Source: Kaftiobacterium sp035693805
GTDB lineage: Bacteria; Sysuimicrobiota; Sysuimicrobiia; Sysuimicrobiales; Kaftiobacteriaceae
Assembly (NCBI GenBank): GCA_035693805.1
Contig: DASSGA010000177.1
Location: forward strand, 1 to 7,035
Reading direction: 5' to 3'
DNA: 7,035 bases
Positions 1 through 6,159 of this stretch are shown here, one piece after another; within the stretch, counting starts at the first letter, position 1; every line of letters begins with the position of its first letter. The translations under genes were made by a program, and so were the position numbers. The notes beneath the pieces were generated by a model. It was not told the DNA's origin, did no database searches, and saw only the letters and a program-made list of their open reading frames with translations.

Positions 1-1076
1 CGTTTGGGCTGGTCCTCAACGCATCGGGCTCACAGCTGTACGTGACGAACAACGGAAGCGGCACCGTCTCCGCCGTCAACACCGCGACGATGATGGCGGA
101 GGGTGAGGGGTTCGTGGGCGTCGAGCCTATCGGCATCGCCCTCAGTCCCGATGAGACTCGCGTCTACGTGGCCAACAACAAGAGCGGTTCTGTCTCGGTT
201 CTCAACGCCGCGACCTTGCTGCCTGCCGCTCCCGACATCATCGTCGGCGGGGCCCCCTACGGCCTCGATGTCGCAGGGGATGGTCGGATCTTCGTGGCCA
301 ACAGCGCGATCGGTTCCACCAGCATGTGGGTCATCGATCCGGGCAGCCTGACCGTTTCGACAAGAACGGTCGGCAGCAGCCCGGTGGCCTTCGGTCGCTT
401 CATCCACCGCCCGGCATTCGTCGAGACGATGCTCCAGTTGAGCGTGGCGCCCGAGTCGGTCATCTTCGGCTCGGCCGGTCCGCTGACGTTCACCGCCACG
501 TTGACTCGCAAGGACAACAGTGCACCGGTCAGCGGAGGCAGCGTCGCCTTCATGGTGGACGGCGCGTCGGTCGGAAATGCGACGACCAACGCCGCCGGAG
601 CCGCCACGCTGGCCTACAATCCCTCCGCGCTCCTCGTCGGCACCCACACGGCGCGGGCGGCGTTCAGCGAGAGCGCGATCAACGGGCTGACCCACAAGGC
701 CAGCGACGCGTCGCAGGCGTTCAGCGTCCGGTACCAGTTCACCTGGCGCTCGCCCAGCAACGGCGGCTCGGTCAACACGGCGAATGCGGGGTCGACCATC
801 CCGTTGCGCTGGTCGATGACCGATGCGAACGGGAATGCCATCGCCAACGCGGAATTCTCGATCACCAGCGCGCCCTGCCCGAGCGCGGCTGCGGCCGGCC
901 CGACCGGGAAGGTCGCCGCGAGATTCGCCGGCAATTCCGACCTGCGCTATGACGCCTCGACCAATCAGTACGTCTTCAACTGGAAGACGCAGAGAGAGTG
1001 GGCAGGCACGTGCCGGCAGCTCTTCGTAGACCCGAAGGACGGCTCGTTGCACAGCCTGACCTTCCAGTTCCGGTAA
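1..1076 (+). CDS. Beta-propeller / Ig-like / PxKF-like surface protein, 3' part
   Basis: The reading frame is open from base 3 to the TAA at 1074-1076 and runs off the left edge, so the true start lies outside; the GTG at 42 sits inside a propeller repeat and is not the start. In window residues (1 = base 3), about 1-135 are YVTN-type propeller blades (QLYVTNNGSGTVSAVNTAT, RVYVANNKSGSVSVLNAAT, a degenerate RIFVANSAIGSTSMWVIDP). About 145-243 form an Ig-like domain (LTFTATLTRKD, VAFMVDG, AGAATLAYNPSAL). About 245-357 resemble the PxKF domain (NAGSTIPLRWSMTDANGN, RYDASTNQYVFNWKT, WAGTCRQL), with PLRW replacing the usual PVKF. Such domain sets are typical of exported or cell-surface proteins that bind or display ligands; no enzyme activity is evident. 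Signal peptide and anchor cannot be judged because the N-terminus is missing. The two cysteines at 292 and 337 could form a disulfide. The domain calls are from motif recognition; the specific function is unknown. Confidence 0.85.
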   Translation, partial: FGLVLNASGSQLYVTNNGSGTVSAVNTATMMAEGEGFVGVEPIGIALSPDETRVYVANNKSGSVSVLNAATLLPAAPDIIVGGAPYGLDVAGDGRIFVANSAIGSTSMWVIDPGSLTVSTRTVGSSPVAFGRFIHRPAFVETMLQLSVAPESVIFGSAGPLTFTATLTRKDNSAPVSGGSVAFMVDGASVGNATTNAAGAATLAYNPSALLVGTHTARAAFSESAINGLTHKASDASQAFSVRYQFTWRSPSNGGSVNTANAGSTIPLRWSMTDANGNAIANAEFSITSAPCPSAAAAGPTGKVAARFAGNSDLRYDASTNQYVFNWKTQREWAGTCRQLFVDPKDGSLHSLTFQFR

Positions 1077-1091
1077 CCATGAGATCCTGAG

Positions 1092-1106
1092 TCGTGCGCG
1101 GCACGA
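1092..1106. other. Small GC hairpin after the propeller gene
   Basis: TCGTGC (1092-1097) and GCACGA (1101-1106) form a 6-bp stem with a 3-base loop, 16 bases after the stop codon. It lies just before the larger palindrome at 1114-1145 and may help pause or protect the 3' end of the upstream transcript. No T-run follows it, so it is unlikely to terminate alone. Confidence 0.4.
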
Positions 1107-1113
1107 TGCAAGA

Positions 1114-1145
1114 CGGAGGGCCCCGGCGATCGCCGGGGCCCTCCG
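1114..1145. terminator. Perfect 32-base palindrome, likely bidirectional terminator
   Basis: The two 16-base halves are exact reverse complements centred between 1129 and 1130. This gives at least a 14-bp, nearly all G/C stem with a GATC loop. It sits between two convergent units, the propeller gene on the + strand and tRNA-Leu on the - strand, which is where a shared terminator is expected. Neither side has a classic U-tract: + continues CGTGACTCCC and - continues TCTTGCATC. Termination may therefore rely on stem strength or on Rho. The palindrome is seen directly; the function is inferred from position. Confidence 0.7.
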
Positions 1146-1161
1146 CGTGACTCCCACAGGT

Positions 1162-1248
1162 TGGTGCGGAAGGGGAGATTTGAACTCCCACGAGGTTTCC
1201 CCCACAGGCTTCTGAGGCCTGCGCGTCTGCCAGTTCCGCCACTTCCGC
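1162..1248 (-). tRNA. tRNA-Leu, anticodon CAG
   Basis: Read on the - strand, the full cloverleaf is present. The acceptor stem is GCGGAAG (1248-1242) with CTTCCGC (1172-1166). The D arm starts GCGG and contains the TGGCAGA loop sequence. The anticodon stem CAGGC/GCCTG encloses the 7-base loop CTCAGAA, so the anticodon is CAG, reading the leucine codon CUG. A 15-base variable arm (1204-1190) marks a class II tRNA, as expected for Leu. The T arm is GGGAG-TTCAAAT-CTCCC. The discriminator is A (1165), as in leucine tRNAs, and the CCA end is encoded at 1164-1162. It stands alone, with its own promoter just upstream and the palindrome 17 bases beyond its 3' end. CUG is the main Leu codon in high-GC genomes, so this is probably a major isoacceptor. 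Confidence 0.97.
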
Positions 1249-1258
1249 TGGCACCCAT

Positions 1259-1287
1259 ACGATACCGACCGCGTGCAGTCGCGTCAA
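1259..1287 (-). promoter_or_regulatory. Sigma70-type promoter of tRNA-Leu
   Basis: On the - strand, TTGACG (1287-1282) is one mismatch from the -35 consensus. After exactly 17 bases comes TATCGT (1264-1259) as a -10 box. Transcription would begin near 1252, a few bases before the mature tRNA 5' end at 1248, leaving a very short leader for RNase P to remove. The boxes and spacing are seen; activity is inferred. Confidence 0.75.
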
Positions 1288-1301
1288 GGCGAGCGCAGTC
1301 T

Positions 1302-1307
1302 GATAAT
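1302..1307 (+). promoter_or_regulatory. Possible -10 box for the helicase-led operon
   Basis: GATAAT, one mismatch from TATAAT, lies 23 bases before the helicase ATG. No good -35 is visible at the right distance: 1279-1284 reads TCGCGT. A start near 1314 would leave a leader of about 17 bases. That leader has no Shine-Dalgarno sequence, so the helicase mRNA would be short-leadered or nearly leaderless. The call rests on one A/T-rich hexamer in G/C-rich DNA, in the expected place and divergent from the tRNA promoter. Confidence 0.4.
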
Positions 1308-1330
1308 CTACTACCGTACGGCCCCCACTC

Positions 1331-3703
1331 ATGGACGCTCGCGCCTTCCTCGACGACCTCAAGCGTCGCCCCGAGTACGCGGGGCAGATCGTGCACGAGC
1401 GGTTCATCCCGCCGCGCCGGGCACGCTACGCGACCCTCACACCGCCGCTCCCAGCGCCGCTGGCGCAGTCGTTGGAGCAGCAGGGCATCACCCGCCTCTA
1501 CCGGCACCAGGCGCAGGCCGTCGCGGCGGCACGGCGGGGCGAGCACATCACCGTGGTGACCTCGACCGCGAGCGGCAAGACCCTGTGCTACAACCTCCCC
1601 GTGCTCGAGGCGCTGCTCGCCGATCCCTCCGCCCGCGCGCTGTACGTGTTCCCGACGAAGGCGCTCGCCCAGGATCAGACCGACGCCCTCGCCGAGTTCG
1701 GATTGGGGCTGCGGATCGGCACGTATGACGGCGACACGCCGCCGCCGAAGCGCCGAGCGCTGCGGGAGGAGGCGCAGATCATCCTGACCAATCCCGACAT
1801 GCTGCACGTCGGCATCCTCCCCCAGCACTTCCGCTGGGCGGGCGTATTCCGGCACCTGCGCTACGTCGTCATCGACGACGCGCATACCTACCGGGGCGTG
1901 TTCGGGAGCAACGTCGCCAACATCATCCGCCGCCTGCGCCGGGTATGCCGGTTGCATGGTTCCGACCCGGTCTTCATCTCCACATCGGCCACGATCGGCA
2001 ACCCGGAGGAGTTCGCGGGGGCCCTCCTGGGGCTTCCGGTGCGCGTGATCGACGACGACGGCTCGCCCGCCGGGCCGCGCTGGTTCATCCTCTGGAACCC
2101 GCCACTCATCGATCAGACGCGCTCGCGGCGCCGCAGCGCGTACTCCGAGGCGAGTGCGCTGCTCAGCGAGCTCGTGCGCCGCGAGGTGCGGACCATCGCC
2201 TTCACGCAGGCGCGTAAGATCACCGAGCTCGTGTACCGGTACGCCCGCGCCGCGCTCGAGGAGCACGCGCCCGCGCTGGCCGGACGTATCAGCCCCTACC
2301 GCGCGGGCTACCTGCCGGAGGAGCGCCGGGGGATCGAGCGCCGTCTCTTCCACGGAGACCTGCTCGGCGTGGTCTCGACGAGCGCCCTGGAGCTCGGCAT
2401 CGACGTCGGCGGGCTCGACGCCGCGGTGCTGGTGGGCTATCCTGGGACGATCGCGAGCACGTGGCAGCGCGCGGGGCGCGCGGGGCGCGGGGCGGAGGAG
2501 GCCCTCGTCGTGCTCATCGCCCTGGAGGACGCGCTCGACCAGTACCTGATGCAGACGCCCGACTATCTGTTCGAACGTCCTATCGAGCACGCGGTCATCG
2601 ATCCCGAGAACCCGTACATCCTGGCCGGCCATCTCCGATGCGCGGCGGCGGAGCTCCCGCTGTGGCAGCCGGACGCCGAACTCTTCGGAGAACGGATGGC
2701 CGACGTGGCGCGGATCCTGGCCGAGCATGGCGATCTGACGAGTCGCCGTGATCGCTGGTACTGGGCGAGACCCGGGTATCCGGCGGGCGAGGTCGAGGTC
2801 CGCTCCGCGTCCGGCGTTACCTTCCGCATCGTCGACGCCCAGCGAGGGCGGCTCATCGGGACCGTCGATGGAGCCCGCGCCTTCGAACAGGTGCACCCGG
2901 GCGCCATCTATCTCCATCAGGGGGACCCCTACCTCGTGGGTCGGCTCGATCTCGAGCAGCGCACGGCCTCGGTCGTAGCCTCGGAGGGTGACTACTACAC
3001 GCAGCCGCGCTCGGACACCGATCTCGACATCCTGGTCGTCACGCACCGCCGGCCCTGGGGGCCGACCACCGCCTGTTTCGGCGACGTCGAGGTCCGCACG
3101 CAGGTGACGGGGTTCGTCCGCAAGCGCCTCTTCTCCGACGACATGCTGGGCGAGGAGGTCCTCGAGCTCCCCGAAGAACGGCTGCAGACGGCCGCGCTGT
3201 GGTTCGGCATCCCGCCGGAGCTCGTAGAAGACGTCCGCCGGCGGGGGCTCGATCTCGCCGGCGGCATCCACGCCGTCGAGCACGCCGCGATCGGGTTGCT
3301 GCCCCTGTTTGCGATGTGCGACCGCTGGGACCTCGGCGGCGTCTCCTACCCGGTCTACGCGGAGCTCGGCGGGCCGGCGATCTTCATCTATGAAGGCCAT
3401 CCCGGGGGGGTGGGGATCACCGAGAAGGGCTATGCCCTGCTCGACGAGTTGATGGCCGCCACGCTGCGAACCATCGAGGGGTGCCCGTGCGAGGCCGGCT
3501 GTCCGTCGTGCATCCAGTCCCCGAAGTGCGGCAACCTGAACGAGCCGCTCGACAAGGCCGCCGCGGTCGTCATCCTCCGCGGCCTGCTGGCCCATCCGGA
3601 ACGGCAGGTGGCGCCCGCGCGGGGGAAGGCGGCGCCGGCTGTCGACGATGCTCAGCCCGTCTCAGGAGGGCGGCGTGCGCGGCGTCATCGGCGTCATCGG
3701 TGA
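1331..3703 (+). CDS. DEAD/DEAH-box helicase with DUF1998 domain (MrfA/YprA family)
   Basis: This 790-residue protein is a superfamily 2 DNA helicase of the type of Bacillus subtilis MrfA, a 3'-5' helicase that acts with the nuclease MrfB on mitomycin-type DNA damage. Visible motifs are motif I TSTASGKT (77-84), motif Ia VFPTKALAQDQ (106-116), TNPDM (153-157), motif II as DDAH (182-185), motif III STSAT (217-221), motif V LGVVSTSALELGIDVGGLD (345-363) and motif VI QRAGRAGR (379-386). The C-terminal DUF1998 region carries the zinc-type cysteines C718, C720, C724, C727 and C733, followed by GNLNEPLDKA. ATG 1331 is the only start after the in-frame stop at 1304; it lacks a Shine-Dalgarno sequence, but its first residues (FLDDLKRRPEYAGQIVHERF) fit the family. 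Two oddities: motif II has Asp where catalytic Glu is normal, and the last ~10 residues are an arginine/histidine-rich tail read from DNA shared with the next gene. No mrfB-like gene is adjacent. The family call is firm; a repair role is inferred from homologues. Confidence 0.92.
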   Translation: MDARAFLDDLKRRPEYAGQIVHERFIPPRRARYATLTPPLPAPLAQSLEQQGITRLYRHQAQAVAAARRGEHITVVTSTASGKTLCYNLPVLEALLADPSARALYVFPTKALAQDQTDALAEFGLGLRIGTYDGDTPPPKRRALREEAQIILTNPDMLHVGILPQHFRWAGVFRHLRYVVIDDAHTYRGVFGSNVANIIRRLRRVCRLHGSDPVFISTSATIGNPEEFAGALLGLPVRVIDDDGSPAGPRWFILWNPPLIDQTRSRRRSAYSEASALLSELVRREVRTIAFTQARKITELVYRYARAALEEHAPALAGRISPYRAGYLPEERRGIERRLFHGDLLGVVSTSALELGIDVGGLDAAVLVGYPGTIASTWQRAGRAGRGAEEALVVLIALEDALDQYLMQTPDYLFERPIEHAVIDPENPYILAGHLRCAAAELPLWQPDAELFGERMADVARILAEHGDLTSRRDRWYWARPGYPAGEVEVRSASGVTFRIVDAQRGRLIGTVDGARAFEQVHPGAIYLHQGDPYLVGRLDLEQRTASVVASEGDYYTQPRSDTDLDILVVTHRRPWGPTTACFGDVEVRTQVTGFVRKRLFSDDMLGEEVLELPEERLQTAALWFGIPPELVEDVRRRGLDLAGGIHAVEHAAIGLLPLFAMCDRWDLGGVSYPVYAELGGPAIFIYEGHPGGVGITEKGYALLDELMAATLRTIEGCPCEAGCPSCIQSPKCGNLNEPLDKAAAVVILRGLLAHPERQVAPARGKAAPAVDDAQPVSGGRRARRHRRHR
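3664..3677 (+). promoter_or_regulatory. Ribosome binding site deciding the GTG start of the LOG-like gene
   Basis: AGGAGG (3664-3669) lies five bases before GTG 3675. The alternative ATG at 3648, in the same frame, has no Shine-Dalgarno sequence and would add nine residues (MLSPSQEGG) that are not part of the family's usual N-terminus. The GTG start puts the conserved GVIGVIGES strand right at the N-terminus. The site lies inside the end of the helicase coding region, so the two genes are probably translationally coupled. Confidence 0.75.
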
Positions 3704-4148
3704 GAGCGTGTTCTCCGATCCGGCGCATGACGCCCTCGCCGAGGAGGTCGGCCGCCGCATTGCCGCCTCGGGCTGCGCGCTCATCTGCGGAGGGTTGGGT
3801 GGGGTGATGGAGGCCGCCGCGCGTGGGGCACGTGAGGCGGGCGGCGTCACGATCGGGGTGCTCCCCGGCCCGACGCGCGCGGAGGCGAACCCGCACATCG
3901 ACATCGCCATCGCGACCGGGATGGGGCAGATGCGCAATCTCATCATCGTCCTGACCGCGGACGCCCTCATCGCCATCGGGGGCGGCTACGGCACGCTCGC
4001 CGAGATCGGCCACGCGCTGCGGCACGGGAAGGCCGTCGTGGGCCTGCGCACCTGGGAGGCGGTGCGCGGCGGGGACCGTGTCCCCATCACGGTCGTCGAG
4101 ACCGCCGAGGACGCCGTCCGCGCGGCGCTGCGAGCGGCCTCCCGATGA
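3675..4148 (+). CDS. TIGR00725 / LOG-like Rossmann-fold nucleotide-binding protein
   Basis: The 157-residue product matches the usual ~160-residue length of TIGR00725 proteins, relatives of the LOG and DprA/Smf nucleotide-binding folds. Visible signatures are GVIGVIGES at the N-terminus, LICGGLGGVMEAAARGA, GVLPGPTRAEANPHIDIAIATGMG, and ALIAIGGGYGTLAEI. The last is this family's version of the LOG PGGxGTxxE phosphate-binding motif. True LOG proteins release free cytokinins or adenine from nucleotide monophosphates; for TIGR00725 members the substrate is not established, so I name only the fold. The start is GTG 3675, chosen from its Shine-Dalgarno sequence. It overlaps the helicase by 29 bases, and its TGA overlaps the ATG of rsmI (ATGA at 4145-4148), so it is embedded in the operon. 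No membrane or signal sequence is seen; the protein is probably cytosolic. Confidence 0.88.
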   Translation: MRGVIGVIGESVFSDPAHDALAEEVGRRIAASGCALICGGLGGVMEAAARGAREAGGVTIGVLPGPTRAEANPHIDIAIATGMGQMRNLIIVLTADALIAIGGGYGTLAEIGHALRHGKAVVGLRTWEAVRGGDRVPITVVETAEDAVRAALRAASR

Positions 4149-4987
4149 GCCCCGGCACGCTGTATCTCGTCGCCACGCCGATCGGCAACCTGGAGGACAT
4201 GACGTCCCGCGCGCGGCGCATCCTCGCCGAGGTGGATCTCATCGCCTGCGAGGATACGCGCCACACCCGCCATCTGCTGACTCACTACGGCATCACCACC
4301 CGTACCCTGAGCTTCCACGAGCACAACGAGGCGGCGCGCACCTCTGAGCTGCTCCAGCGTCTCCAGCGGGGCGAGGACATCGCCGTGGTTTCGGATGCCG
4401 GGACTCCGGGGGTCTCGGATCCCGGCTATCCGCTCGTGCGCGAGGCCGCGGCCGCGGGGATTTCCGTCGTCTCGGTCCCCGGGCCGAGCGCGGTGATGGC
4501 CGCGCTCACGGTATCGGGGCTGCCCCCGGACCGGTTCATCTTCCTGGGATTCTTGCCCCGGCGGTCCGGAGAGCGCCGCCGGGCCCTTGCGGCCGCCGCC
4601 GCGCTGCCCTGGACGCTCATCCTCTTCGAGGCCCCACACCGGATCACCGCGGTGCTCGAAGACATCGAGGCTGTGTTCGGTGACCGGCGGGTCGCGCTCG
4701 CCCGTGAGCTCACGAAGAAGTTCGAGGAGGTGTTCCGCGGCACCGTATCCGGCGCGCTCGGGCATCTTCGAGCGCATGCCCCCCGGGGGGAGTTCACCAT
4801 CGTCGTGGAAGGAACAGGGGAGACCGGAATGCAGAAAGAGGGAAAGGCGGACGCCGCGGAGCGCATGCGGGCGCTGCTCGATGCGGGTCTCCCGCCGGCC
4901 GAAGCGGTGCAGGACGTGATGCGCACCGCGGGGCTCACGCGGCGCCAGGCCTACGACCTGATGCTGCGCGCGCGGGGGAAGCGATGA
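4145..4987 (+). CDS. rsmI: 16S rRNA (cytidine1402-2'-O)-methyltransferase RsmI
   Basis: RsmI uses S-adenosylmethionine to 2'-O-methylate C1402 (E. coli numbering) in the 16S rRNA decoding centre, tuning start-codon use and fidelity. The 280 residues match the E. coli length (~286). All family blocks are in order: LYLVATPIGNLEDMTSRA (6-23), ACEDTRHTRHLL (34-45), TLSFHEHNE (54-62), VVSDAGTPGVSDPGYPLV (81-98), VPGPSAVMAAL (111-121), FLGFLPRR (133-140), ILFEAPHRI (159-167), ARELTKKFEEVFRG (186-199) and GEFTIVVEG (215-223). A C-terminal helical domain (about 233-280) contains GLTRRQAYDLML. The start ATG overlaps the previous stop by four bases and has no clear Shine-Dalgarno sequence, so coupling to upstream translation is likely. 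The stop again overlaps the next start (ATGA at 4984-4987). rsmI near metG is a recurring arrangement in Gram-positive bacteria. Confidence 0.97.
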   Translation: MSPGTLYLVATPIGNLEDMTSRARRILAEVDLIACEDTRHTRHLLTHYGITTRTLSFHEHNEAARTSELLQRLQRGEDIAVVSDAGTPGVSDPGYPLVREAAAAGISVVSVPGPSAVMAALTVSGLPPDRFIFLGFLPRRSGERRRALAAAAALPWTLILFEAPHRITAVLEDIEAVFGDRRVALARELTKKFEEVFRGTVSGALGHLRAHAPRGEFTIVVEGTGETGMQKEGKADAAERMRALLDAGLPPAEAVQDVMRTAGLTRRQAYDLMLRARGKR

Positions 4988-6147
4988 TGGGCGAGTGGCT
5001 GCCGAAGCCCCGCGACCACGCCCGGGTGTTCCAGGCCGGGAGCGAGTCCGAAGCGGCGCTGGTCCAGCGCATCCTCAAGGAGGTCGGGGTCCCGGTGCTG
5101 GTCCGCAGCCGGCAGGTACCCGGATACGCCGAGGTCATCCGCGGCGCCAGCGGGATCTGGGGGGACGTGCTGGTCCCGCTCGCCTACGAAGGTGCGGCCC
5201 GGCGCTACATCGCCGACCATCTGCGCCAGATGAGGGAGGCAGGACGCGTGAGTCGATTCGGGGGCATCATCCCGCCCCTTGTGACGCTGTTCGACCGACA
5301 GGGCCGGATCGACGAGGAGGCCAACCTGGCGCACATCGACTTCATCATCGCAGGCGGGGTCCATGCCGTCTTCCCGCTCGGCAGCACGGGTGAGGCGATG
5401 CATCTCACCGGCGATGAGCGGCGCGCGTTCGCCCGGCTGGTCGTGCAGCACGTCGACGGACGCGTGCCGGTCCTCATGGGGTGTCTCAGTACGTCGACAG
5501 ACGAGGCCGTGGCTCTCGCCCGCCATGCCGAGGAGACCGGCGCGGACGGGGTGCTCGTTATCCCGCCGTACTACTGGACGCCCAACGACCGGGCGATTGA
5601 GACGCACATCGGCACCGTGGCCGCCGCGGTACGCCTGCCCGTGCTCATCTATAACTTTCCCGCGGTCGTAGGCCGAGGCATTCCCGCACCGTTGGTGGCC
5701 CGACTGGCATCAGCCTTCGACAACGTACTTGGGATCAAGGAGACCGTCGACAGCATCAGCCACATCCACGAGGTCATCGCCCGGGTGAAGCCGGCCAAGC
5801 CGGCGTTCAGCGTGCTGTGCGGCTACGAGTTCCACCTCCTGAACACCCTGTTGAGCGGGGGCGACGGCGCGATCCCGGCGGTGGCGAATTTCGCCCCCGA
5901 GCCGCCCGTGGCGATCTACGAGCACTGGCGCGCGGGGCGGCTGGACGAAGCGGCCGCGGTGATGCGCGAGCGGTTGGAGCTCGCCATGCTGTACCAGCTG
6001 GATGCCCCGCTGTTCGTCGTGATCAAGGAAGCGATGGCGATGCTCGGGCGCATCCCGCATGCGGCGGTGCGGGCGCCCTCGCCCGCGCTGAGCGATGAGC
6101 ACCGGGCCAGACTGCGCGGCCTGCTGACCTCCGCGGGGCTGCTCTAG
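4984..6147 (+). CDS. DUF2007 domain fused to YagE/YjhH-type 2-keto-3-deoxy-sugar-acid aldolase
   Basis: One 387-residue frame without a stop joins two units. Residues 1-88 are a DUF2007 (PF09413, putative signal-transducing) domain: ARVFQAGSESEAALVQRIL, GVPVLVRS, PGYAEVI, DVLVPLAYEGAARRYIADHL. From 89 on is a complete class I aldolase of the DHDPS/N-acetylneuraminate lyase superfamily, 299 residues against about 300 in YagE. In aldolase numbering (1 = residue 89) the Schiff-base lysine is K164 (GIKETVDS), the catalytic tyrosine is Y135 (YNFPAVVG), and GSTGE (45-49) and PPYYW (106-110) line the site. The position of the DHDPS arginine (E. coli R138) is valine (V140), so this is not a lysine-pathway DapA. 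LCGYEFHLLNTLLSGGDGAI and the YQLDAPLFVVIKEAM tail closely resemble E. coli YagE/YjhH, which cleave 2-keto-3-deoxy sugar acids to pyruvate and an aldehyde. ATG 4984 overlaps the rsmI stop; ATG 4987 is equally possible. The exact substrate is not determined. Confidence 0.85.
   Translation: MMGEWLPKPRDHARVFQAGSESEAALVQRILKEVGVPVLVRSRQVPGYAEVIRGASGIWGDVLVPLAYEGAARRYIADHLRQMREAGRVSRFGGIIPPLVTLFDRQGRIDEEANLAHIDFIIAGGVHAVFPLGSTGEAMHLTGDERRAFARLVVQHVDGRVPVLMGCLSTSTDEAVALARHAEETGADGVLVIPPYYWTPNDRAIETHIGTVAAAVRLPVLIYNFPAVVGRGIPAPLVARLASAFDNVLGIKETVDSISHIHEVIARVKPAKPAFSVLCGYEFHLLNTLLSGGDGAIPAVANFAPEPPVAIYEHWRAGRLDEAAAVMRERLELAMLYQLDAPLFVVIKEAMAMLGRIPHAAVRAPSPALSDEHRARLRGLLTSAGLL
5234..5250 (+). promoter_or_regulatory. 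Internal ribosome binding site and GTG start for the aldolase alone
   Basis: GGGAGG (5234-5239) stands eight bases before GTG 5248, exactly where the aldolase domain begins (MSRFGGIIPP if initiated there). A protein of 299 residues would result, the normal length for YagE-type enzymes. The GTG runs into a TGA in the next frame (GTGA, 5248-5251). That is the same kind of 4-base overlap this operon uses as ATGA at 4145 and 4984, although here the upstream frame does not use that stop. The aldolase may therefore be made both alone and as the fusion, or the two were separate genes until recently. Confidence 0.6.
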
Positions 6148-6159
6148 GCCGGGGCGGCG

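Noticed and set aside
42..44. GTG 42 as start of the first gene
   Set aside because: The frame is open back to base 3 and the residues before it (NASGSQLY) belong to the same propeller repeat; the gene starts outside the window.
30..1205. Open frame on the - strand opposite the propeller gene
   Set aside because: The + strand frame shows clear propeller, Ig-like and PxKF-like motifs, whereas the - strand product is Arg/Gly/Asp-rich shadow sequence that runs into the tRNA.
965..3595. Very long open frame on the - strand opposite the helicase
   Set aside because: Its predicted protein is arginine-rich, low in family motifs and lies opposite a gene with every helicase motif. Long antisense frames are common in high-GC coding DNA. 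It also runs through the tRNA-Leu and the palindrome.
3683..3701. Two copies of a 9-base tandem repeat (GTCATCGGC-type)
   Set aside because: It encodes the VIGVIG strand of the LOG-like protein; two short copies are explained by the protein sequence.
4779..4790. C6G6 palindrome inside rsmI
   Set aside because: It encodes the conserved PRGEFTIV stretch of RsmI in an intact frame; codon bias explains it better than a regulatory hairpin.
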